Below, piece by piece: positions 1 through 5,943 of a stretch of DNA of 9,208 bases (its first letter is position 1; each line of letters begins with the position of its first letter). The position numbers were made by a program, and so were the translations under genes. Under the pieces are notes generated by a model. It was not told where the DNA came from. It did not search any database and saw only the letters and a program-made list of their open reading frames with translations. Source of the DNA: Bacteroidaceae bacterium (GTDB taxonomy: Bacteria > Bacteroidota > Bacteroidia > Bacteroidales > Bacteroidaceae); NCBI GenBank assembly GCA_017551845.1, contig JAFZKR010000114.1, forward strand, positions 1 through 9,208, given 5' to 3'.

Positions 1-426
1 AAACAGTGGATGAAGGTTTATACTGAAAACCAGTCAACGAGCGGCACCAGGATTGACAGGATAGAATATGAGGGAAAGCTGCCCGCATGTTCGGACAGTC
101 TGTCTATAGACACTATCGTGTTCAATGATTCGAAACTGCTAAGCAGCTACCGTTACCATTACACTGACGGCAACGGCGCCGTTGTATATGAGACATGCAG
201 TTTCAGGACGGATGGCGGATATCTTTATCCCAAGAGCACTATCCAGGAGGGCGGTGAGTATAAGGTGGAGTACAGATACTCTGACCGCGGCTATCTGGAG
301 AGTGTGATTCTGGGGGATGACGGAGAGCATTCATATCCGGCCGGATACGAGTACGACAACTCAGGGAACTGGATAAGGATGCAGTTCAACGGACGTACGT
401 TCAGACGTATGGTTTATTACTACTGA
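1..426 (+). CDS. C-terminal part of an unrecognised protein with YD-like Tyr/Gly-rich strands (5' end outside window)
   Basis: The reading frame is open from base 1, with three in-frame codons (Lys-Gln-Trp) before the first ATG at 10. The gene therefore most likely begins upstream and this is its 3' end, 141 codons before the TGA. I do not recognise a family with certainty. The visible part is rich in Tyr, Gly, Asp and Ser. It alternates short beta-like stretches (YRYHYTDGNG, KVEYRYSDRGYLES) and ends with a YEYDNSGNW segment and the tail MVYYY. The YxYDxxGNW pattern resembles the YD/RHS-like repeats of many Bacteroidetes surface or secreted proteins, so an exported beta-rich protein is the best guess. 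No membrane segment, catalytic motif or signal peptide is visible, but the N-terminus is missing. It converges on the adk-cupin gene with only 9 nt between stop codons and no terminator hairpin visible there. That it is a real CDS is fairly secure; its function is not. Confidence 0.7.
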   Translation, partial: KQWMKVYTENQSTSGTRIDRIEYEGKLPACSDSLSIDTIVFNDSKLLSSYRYHYTDGNGAVVYETCSFRTDGGYLYPKSTIQEGGEYKVEYRYSDRGYLESVILGDDGEHSYPAGYEYDNSGNWIRMQFNGRTFRRMVYYY

Positions 427-435
427 TTTACTGCT

Positions 436-1422
436 TTATTTGAGCATGTTCTCCTTGGAGAGCGGGGACCATGGCCCGTCCTGTGCCATGAAGATAATGG
501 CAAGTTCCTCTACCTCGAATGTGTGCCACTGACCCTTGGGGATGTTCACGCCAAGGACTCCTGTATCGCCGCCCATGTGGATACGTTCCTTTTCCACTCC
601 GTTGTCATTGTAGAATACCGTATCCATCTTACCGCGAAGCAACATGACTGTCTCGCTTGACAGGTTGTGCTTGTGAATGGCTGTCTTGGTGCCCGGGAGC
701 ATGACATTAAGCATACGCTGTGACTGGTCATCCTCCGTGTTGCGCAGGTCATAGTTCATACGCAGGCGCGGGGACTCCTGTGCAAGCTGCTGAACGCGAT
801 CGAGAAGGTCATTGTCTATTACCGTCTGACGGTCAGTGAAGCGCTTGTCAATGCCACGGAACACTGTGAGCATCCTGCGACGGACAACGTTAATATCACC
901 GTTTTCGCCATCAACCTCATAATATTTACCGGCATTGCGGTAATATTCTATAAGGGGCTCAGTCTGCTTGTGGTATGTGGCTATGCGGTTGTTGATTGTC
1001 TCGGGATTGGCGTCGTCGGCACGGCCTTCGATAGAGGCACGGTGAGTGATGCGGGCGTGGACAGTCTCATCGGATATCATGATGGATATCACGGCATTGA
1101 CCTTCTCGCCGCGACGGGCAAGAATATCATCAAGGTCCTTGGCTTGACCTAATGTGCGCGGGAATCCGTCCAGCAGGAAACCGGCCTTGGTGCTGTTGTT
1201 GTTGAATGTGGTTTCAATCATTCCTTCCACGACACTGTCAGGAACAAGGTTACCTGCAGCGATGAGATCCTTAGCCTGCTTGCCGAGCTCTGTTCCGGCT
1301 GCAATCTCCGATCTGAGCAATTCGCCGGTACTTACATGCAGAAGGTTGTATTTTTTTGCAATGGCACCAGCCTGGGTGCCCTTGCCGGCTCCGGGAGGGC
1401 CGAAAAGTATATAGTATTTCAT
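436..1422 (-). CDS. adk: Adenylate kinase fused to a C-terminal WbuC-family cupin domain
   Basis: One uninterrupted 328-residue frame encodes two domains. Residues 1-193 are an adenylate kinase (ATP + AMP = 2 ADP, cytoplasmic). The P-loop is GPPGAGKGT (8-16), the AMP-site segment is STGELLR (31-37), and DGFPR (85-89) is the family signature. R124/R128 and GRADD (133-137) are LID and core residues. The LID is the short form without zinc cysteines. Bacterial adenylate kinases usually end near residue 190-215. Here the chain continues into residues 200-327, which match the WbuC-type cupin layout: an N-terminal helix with SPRLR (217-221), then cupin motif 1 with H250, H252, E257 and G264 in canonical spacing, then motif 2 P295-x-G297-x2-H300. 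The four metal ligands are all present. No Met codon lies near the domain junction, so separate translation is unlikely. The ATG at 1422 is chosen because it sits exactly at the conserved MKYYILFGPPG start, with AGGA just upstream. The adenylate kinase role is near certain. The cupin's substrate and the purpose of the fusion are unknown. Confidence 0.95.
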   Translation of the reverse strand: MKYYILFGPPGAGKGTQAGAIAKKYNLLHVSTGELLRSEIAAGTELGKQAKDLIAAGNLVPDSVVEGMIETTFNNNSTKAGFLLDGFPRTLGQAKDLDDILARRGEKVNAVISIMISDETVHARITHRASIEGRADDANPETINNRIATYHKQTEPLIEYYRNAGKYYEVDGENGDINVVRRRMLTVFRGIDKRFTDRQTVIDNDLLDRVQQLAQESPRLRMNYDLRNTEDDQSQRMLNVMLPGTKTAIHKHNLSSETVMLLRGKMDTVFYNDNGVEKERIHMGGDTGVLGVNIPKGQWHTFEVEELAIIFMAQDGPWSPLSKENMLK

Positions 1423-1441
1423 ATCATCCTGTTTATGAACG

Positions 1442-1449
1442 CAAAGATA
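1442..1449 (-). promoter_or_regulatory. Putative Bacteroidetes -7 box for adk-cupin
   Basis: The minus strand reads TATCTTTG, a full match to the TAnnTTTG -7 consensus of Bacteroidetes. It lies in the 48-nt gap between the patatin stop codon and the adk ATG. A start a few bases downstream would give a leader of roughly 15 nt. I see no convincing TTTG/TTG -33 element about 20 nt upstream; that region falls at the end of the patatin gene. Read-through from the patatin gene is an equally possible source of transcript. Confidence 0.45.
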
Positions 1450-1470
1450 AAGAAAAAAGTTGGCAGTTCC

Positions 1471-3792
1471 TTATTCGATGAACCATTCGTTAGGCATGAG
1501 TATTCCGAGTGTCACTCCGAATGTGGCGGAACGGCTGCTTGAGGAGGTGGCGTTAAAATAGACATTGAAGTTCAGTCTATTGTACTGGGCCACAAAGGAG
1601 AACTCGCTCATGAACTGTAAGCCATCCAAGCCATTGCCGTATTCCGGGTTGCCTTCTACGTTGATTATGGTGCGTGCAGGAAGGAATCCGTAAAACTCGG
1701 AACGTATATGGAACACATTGTTTATTATCCAGATGGGTTTGATACCACCTGCAATGAAAGCATTGGCCCTGAAAGCCGGGTCAAACTGGAACCTGCTGTT
1801 GACGGTGGGTTCATATTTTCCGGCCTGCATGACAGAAGCATAGTAATTTGAGGCAAAGTTGCGTGAAGAATAGTAGCTCTTAACGTTGACTCCAAATGCA
1901 ACATGGTTGGATATACGGTAATAACGGTTAGCCTCAATGGACATCTGGAGCCAGGACTGGTCAATGGAGGAGTAGTCATCGGAACGGCGGTTCTCCGGAC
2001 GGAAGAGGCTGTTCTCTGTGAAGATATGGGCTATGATGGTCTCGGAATGGCCGCGTGTGGGATACTGTACAGAGTTAAGAGTGCTTCCGGTGAACATGAC
2101 TGAACCGCCCAGCATGTTATGCCGGGTGCAGTCATACTTGAAATTGTCAATATCGATGTTTGTCGATTGGGAGTAGTAGTCCTTGTGATGTGCCACACCT
2201 ATTGAGAAGACAGCCTTGTAGTTGTTAAGGAAGGGCCTGGACATCTTGAGCTTTGAAAAGAACTCTATCTCCTTGTTCAATGCCGGCGATATGTTATCGG
2301 ACGAGACAAAGCCCTGACCGGAATTGAAGTAGTTCATGTTGTTGTATGCGAACTGCATGGAGAGAGCCATGGGGATTCGGGTGGCCAGGTCATTACGTAT
2401 CATGAACTGGGCGTTGTTATAGACCCGTCCTATCTGTCCTTCCAGATGGAATGATGTGGAAGCCTCACCTATGTGACGGTATGAGACGGCTCCGTAGAGC
2501 TGGCTCGTGTTGCCGGATGATATGCAGCCGCCCAGGTTGAAGGTGGGATGGTCATCAATGGTGATATCCAGCTTGAGGTTGAAGGTGGAGTCCTCCGGAT
2601 TCATCTCTGTACCGGGAAGCACGGTCTTTATGGCCTCATCGGAGAGAATCTTGAAATAGCCCATCTTGAAATCCTCAAAATCAAAAAGACCTCCGTCGGC
2701 ATTGAACTCCTTGGATATGTACCTGCGTTGCGCGGAATTAACACCTGAAACCTCAATGTTGCTGAACACCATGGGCGGGACGTGTTTCTTGAACTCCTGA
2801 CGCATATTACTGAGTTCCACAGAATCCCTGCGGGCGGCAAGACGGCCTTTGATGGAGTCTATCATGGGCAGGGTGTTAAGGTAGCCAATTCTTTCCACAA
2901 GGTTTATCTTTTGGAAATCAAGCATTCCCACATCATCCAGATTGAAATCCAGCTTTACTCCTTTTTCAGGATCGAGGCTATAGTCGCTCCTCTGCATAAT
3001 CATGCTGCGCACCTGTCCCATGAGGTCATATTCATCAGGCAGGGTATAGTTGTCAGCTCTGTCGGTTGACATGGCCACAACGCTACCGATGATGAAATCA
3101 GGATTGAACTCATCAATCATGACATCTACCGGGAAGTTGTCATAGATACCGCCGTCGTACGCTATGATGGAATCAATACGGATGGGGCTGAAGACGAACG
3201 GCAATGACATGGATGCCCTGACGGCATTGCCCAAGTCACCTTTGCCGAGGACAATGGAACTCTTCTTGAAGACATCGGAGGCAACGGCACGGAAAGGAAC
3301 CATAAGTTTGTCGAAATCATTGCCGCAGGCTGCCGATGCACCTGAATAGACATCAACAAAGGCGAGATTCATCTGAAGAGGATCAACCACGCTGTTGGTC
3401 ATAGGACGGATGATGGTCATGGAGTCCCTCACTGCAAGGCCGGCCTGGACGATGGAAGGAGTGGGTGGCGGCTGCTTGAAGTAGAACTGGTAGCTCATAT
3501 CCTTTTCGCCGGTGTACCAGCGACGGAACTCATCGGAACTTATCAGTTCCTGCATCTCATCCGGAGAGTAGCCCATGGCATACAAGGAGCCTATGATTGC
3601 ACCCATCGACGTACCGGTTATGTAATCAATAGGGATGTTGTTCTCCTCGAGGGCCCTGATAAGTCCGATATGGGCCATACCCTTGGCTCCTCCTCCGCTC
3701 AGGACGAGTCCCACCTTCTGGCTGACGGCCGGAACCGACGCAATAATTGTCAGTAGTAGTGTCAGCAATATGTTTCGGACTATTCTGCCCAT
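1471..3792 (-). CDS. Patatin-like phospholipase with POTRA and Omp85-type outer-membrane barrel
   Basis: The product has 773 residues from the chosen ATG. Residues 1-24 are a signal peptide (RIVRN, then a Leu/Ile/Thr core, likely cut after AVS). Residues 26-320 are a patatin domain, with an oxyanion-hole loop GGGAKG (33-38), a nucleophile elbow GTSMG (60-64, Ser62) and a catalytic Asp in DGG (213-215). The Ser-Asp dyad is therefore complete. Residues 340-412 look like a single POTRA domain, and 415-773 are beta-rich with an Omp85-like YPTRGH motif (577-582). This is the architecture of PlpD-type (type Vd) proteins, which combine a lipid acyl hydrolase with an outer-membrane barrel; enzyme activity on phospholipids is inferred. 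The chain ends ...NEWFIE rather than on the usual terminal aromatic. A GTG at 3801 would add three residues, but it overlaps the GGAG that sits 8 nt before the ATG, so the ATG at 3792 is preferred. The gene follows the htpG terminator and is 48 nt ahead of adk-cupin. Confidence 0.92.
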   Translation of the reverse strand: MGRIVRNILLTLLLTIIASVPAVSQKVGLVLSGGGAKGMAHIGLIRALEENNIPIDYITGTSMGAIIGSLYAMGYSPDEMQELISSDEFRRWYTGEKDMSYQFYFKQPPPTPSIVQAGLAVRDSMTIIRPMTNSVVDPLQMNLAFVDVYSGASAACGNDFDKLMVPFRAVASDVFKKSSIVLGKGDLGNAVRASMSLPFVFSPIRIDSIIAYDGGIYDNFPVDVMIDEFNPDFIIGSVVAMSTDRADNYTLPDEYDLMGQVRSMIMQRSDYSLDPEKGVKLDFNLDDVGMLDFQKINLVERIGYLNTLPMIDSIKGRLAARRDSVELSNMRQEFKKHVPPMVFSNIEVSGVNSAQRRYISKEFNADGGLFDFEDFKMGYFKILSDEAIKTVLPGTEMNPEDSTFNLKLDITIDDHPTFNLGGCISSGNTSQLYGAVSYRHIGEASTSFHLEGQIGRVYNNAQFMIRNDLATRIPMALSMQFAYNNMNYFNSGQGFVSSDNISPALNKEIEFFSKLKMSRPFLNNYKAVFSIGVAHHKDYYSQSTNIDIDNFKYDCTRHNMLGGSVMFTGSTLNSVQYPTRGHSETIIAHIFTENSLFRPENRRSDDYSSIDQSWLQMSIEANRYYRISNHVAFGVNVKSYYSSRNFASNYYASVMQAGKYEPTVNSRFQFDPAFRANAFIAGGIKPIWIINNVFHIRSEFYGFLPARTIINVEGNPEYGNGLDGLQFMSEFSFVAQYNRLNFNVYFNATSSSSRSATFGVTLGILMPNEWFIE

Positions 3793-3800
3793 ATTATGCA

Positions 3801-3804
3801 CTCC
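3801..3804 (-). promoter_or_regulatory. GGAG ribosome-binding site deciding the patatin start
   Basis: The minus strand carries GGAG followed by 8 nt and then ATG at 3792. This is one of the few good Shine-Dalgarno matches in the window. It contains the first base of the alternative GTG start at 3801, so the two cannot be used together. This favours the ATG. Confidence 0.5.
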
Positions 3805-3808
3805 AGAA

Positions 3809-3816
3809 CAAAGGTA
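3809..3816 (-). promoter_or_regulatory. Putative -7 box for the patatin gene
   Basis: The minus strand reads TACCTTTG, a full TAnnTTTG match. The flanks (ATACCTTTGT, then CTGGA a few bases on) closely resemble those of the clpC box at 8519-8526. The 5'UTR would be only about 10-15 nt. No -33 TTTG is visible; the expected -33 position falls within the preceding terminator hairpin. Confidence 0.45.
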
Positions 3817-3819
3817 TAG

Positions 3820-3859
3820 AAAAAAACGCGGTGCAGTGATTACTGCATCGCGTTTTTTT
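3820..3859 (-). terminator. Rho-independent terminator of the clpC-htpG operon
   Basis: A long inverted repeat has arms 3820-3837 and 3842-3859 and a 4-nt loop (3838-3841). The core is CGCG plus TGCAGT pairing with ACTGCA plus CGCG, flanked by A/T tracts. In minus-strand RNA it gives a stem with one internal A-C mismatch, ending in a run of seven U, which suits termination of htpG transcripts. The plus-strand version has a G-U pair and a U-run too, so it could work in both directions. It lies about 30 nt past the htpG stop codon. Confidence 0.88.
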
Positions 3860-3870
3860 TATTTGACGGT

Positions 3871-3887
3871 GTACCCTCAGGCGGTAC
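3871..3887. repeat. Short inverted repeat just after htpG
   Basis: GTACC (3871-3875) and GGTAC (3883-3887) form a 5-bp stem with a 7-nt loop, starting 3 nt beyond the htpG stop codon and ahead of the main terminator. It may be an accessory 3'-end hairpin of the htpG mRNA. It is too short to be assigned a role. Confidence 0.3.
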
Positions 3888-3890
3888 GGT

Positions 3891-5939
3891 TCATATAAGC
3901 TCTACACTGCGACGGATGAAGGAGGAGAGGGCCTCACCCTTGAGCATTCCATTCTGAAGGAGCGCAAGGTCAATCAGCTCATGAACTATCTTGTTGTCTG
4001 CGGCATACTCGGTATAGATGGCTGATATGGCATTCTCGGCATCGGTTATCTTGCCGTCAATTTCCTTCAGCTCATCCTTCTCGGCTTGCGGAACATCCTC
4101 GTCTTTCTTGCCCTCACGTGCCTTACGCAACTCTGACTGGCGTTCCTTGAGGGAAGCGAGTTTGTCATCCTCCGGCTTGACCTTGGCGTCACAGGCGGCA
4201 CCTACATCCTGAAGGAGGCGCTTGATAAGCTTGTGGTCCTCGTTAAGTATTACGGTAAACATGTCAGGCATGTCACCGTAGAAACTCATGCCGGGCTGTA
4301 TGGCGGCCATGTCCTTCATACGGCGCATATATTCGCTGCAGGTTACCATTACGGGCAGGGCGGATTCACCGAGAGACTGGGCATCGACGTGGAAATCTGC
4401 TTTCTCGATCTTGGGCATCTGGCTGCTGAATACCTTGGTTATCATACGTATCTGACTGTCGTTAAGTTCACTCTTAACGGCATCCTCCTTGACAATAAGA
4501 TTGTCGGTGGAATCACTGTCAACACGCAGGAAACGGCTGTTGTTACCGAATTTCTGTTCCAGCATGCCTATTACAGGTATATCCAGCTGATTGTCCATGA
4601 GGAGGACATTGTAACCCTTGTTCCTGGCTGCTTCGATATAACCGAACTGCTCTTCCTTGTTTGTGGCATAGAGATATATGAGACTCTTGTTCTTGTCAGT
4701 CTGGTTAGTCTCTATGAGTTTCTTGTACTCCTCGAATGTGAAATAGGTGCCTTCCGTGTCCTTGAACAGGGCAACCTTCTCCATCTTGGAATAGAAATCC
4801 TCCTCAGTAAGCATTCCGTAGTTGATGAAGAGCTTGACATCGTCCCACTTTTTCTCGAACTCCTTGCGGTCGTTCTTGAATATGGAAGTAAGGCGGTCGG
4901 CCACCTTCTTGGTGATATATCCGGATATTTTCTTGACATTGGAATCACTCTGCAGATAAGAGCGGGATACGTTCAACGGGATGTCAGGTGAATCTATTAC
5001 ACCGTGGAGCAGAGTGAGGAAATCCGGTACGATGCCTTCGACGGAATCGGTCACGAACACCTGGTTGCAGTAGAGCTGGATGCGGTTCTTCTGCAGATCC
5101 AGATTACTCTTTATCTTAGGGAAGTAGAGTATTCCTGTAAGGTGAAACGGGAAATCGACATTCAGGTGAATCCAGAACATGGGTTCGTCCTGCATGGGGT
5201 AGAGTTCACGGTAGAAAGCCTTGTAGTCATCGTCCTTGAGCTCGGACGGGGTCTTGGTCCATAGAGGTTCAACATTATTGATGATATTGTCCTGGTCGGT
5301 CTCGACCTCCTTGCCGTCCTTCCACTCCTTCTTCTTTCCGCAGGCTATCTGCACAGGCAGGAAGCGGCAGTATTTCTTGAGCAGGCTCTGAATGGTGGTT
5401 TCCTGAAGGAATTCCTTGCTGTCGTCATCCAGGTAGAGGATGATATCGGTGCCACGGTCAGTCTTATCGCTGTCAGAGAGCTGGAACTCAGGAGAACCGT
5501 CACAGCTCCATTTGACTGCCTGCGCTCCTTCCTGATAGGACTTTGTAATGATTTCAACCTTCTTGGAAACCATGAAGGCAGAGTAGAATCCGAGTCCGAA
5601 ATGGCCTATTATGGCATTGGCGTCATTCTTGTATTTGTCAAGGAAATCATTGGCACCGGAGAAAGCAATCTGGTTGATGTACTTGTCAATCTCCTGGGCT
5701 GTCATACCGATACCGCGGTCACTCACCGTGATGGTGTCTTTACCTACAGTGATGTGGACGGTAAGGTCACCCAAGTCACCTTTGAAATCGCCCTTTGATG
5801 AGAGTGTCTTGAGTTTCTGGGTGGCATCAACGGCATTCGAAACCATTTCACGAAGGAATATCTCCCTGTCGCTGTAAAGAAACTGTTTGATAACCGGGAA
5901 TATATTCTCGGTGGTCACTCCAATCTTACCTTTCTGCAT
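3891..5939 (-). CDS. htpG: Molecular chaperone HtpG (Hsp90)
   Basis: The product is a cytoplasmic ATP-dependent Hsp90 chaperone of 682 residues that works as a homodimer. The N-terminal GHKL ATPase (about 1-215) shows E31/N35/D38 in REMVSNAVDA, DRGIGM (74-79), the lid and glycine-rich loop GHFGLGF (112-118), and GTD at 163-165. The middle domain (about 220-500) contains NVSR (322-325), whose Arg325 corresponds to the catalytic Arg that contacts the ATP gamma-phosphate. The C-terminal dimerisation domain ends at ...SFIRRSVELI. The protein is about 60 residues longer than E. coli HtpG. Much of the excess is a highly charged Lys/Glu/Asp segment (about 584-640), probably helical or coiled-coil, inside the C-terminal domain. 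The start ATG lies 4 nt after the clpC stop codon with no clear Shine-Dalgarno, so it is read as the second gene of a clpC-htpG operon. A strong hairpin terminator follows. Identification is secure. Confidence 0.98.
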   Translation of the reverse strand: MQKGKIGVTTENIFPVIKQFLYSDREIFLREMVSNAVDATQKLKTLSSKGDFKGDLGDLTVHITVGKDTITVSDRGIGMTAQEIDKYINQIAFSGANDFLDKYKNDANAIIGHFGLGFYSAFMVSKKVEIITKSYQEGAQAVKWSCDGSPEFQLSDSDKTDRGTDIILYLDDDSKEFLQETTIQSLLKKYCRFLPVQIACGKKKEWKDGKEVETDQDNIINNVEPLWTKTPSELKDDDYKAFYRELYPMQDEPMFWIHLNVDFPFHLTGILYFPKIKSNLDLQKNRIQLYCNQVFVTDSVEGIVPDFLTLLHGVIDSPDIPLNVSRSYLQSDSNVKKISGYITKKVADRLTSIFKNDRKEFEKKWDDVKLFINYGMLTEEDFYSKMEKVALFKDTEGTYFTFEEYKKLIETNQTDKNKSLIYLYATNKEEQFGYIEAARNKGYNVLLMDNQLDIPVIGMLEQKFGNNSRFLRVDSDSTDNLIVKEDAVKSELNDSQIRMITKVFSSQMPKIEKADFHVDAQSLGESALPVMVTCSEYMRRMKDMAAIQPGMSFYGDMPDMFTVILNEDHKLIKRLLQDVGAACDAKVKPEDDKLASLKERQSELRKAREGKKDEDVPQAEKDELKEIDGKITDAENAISAIYTEYAADNKIVHELIDLALLQNGMLKGEALSSFIRRSVELI

Positions 5940-5943
5940 AATA

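Noticed and set aside
1336..1542. 68-codon plus-strand frame spanning the adk start and the patatin end
   Set aside because: It runs antisense through two real genes, has no family resemblance and no supporting promoter.
3793..3801. GTG start for the patatin gene at 3801
   Set aside because: The GTG overlaps the GGAG ribosome-binding site of the ATG at 3792 and adds only Met-His-Asn before a well-formed signal peptide. The ATG is preferred, though GTG is not strictly excluded.
4233..4991. 252-codon open frame on the plus strand antisense to htpG
   Set aside because: It lies wholly inside htpG on the other strand, its product resembles no family I know, and it is explained by codon bias in the real gene.
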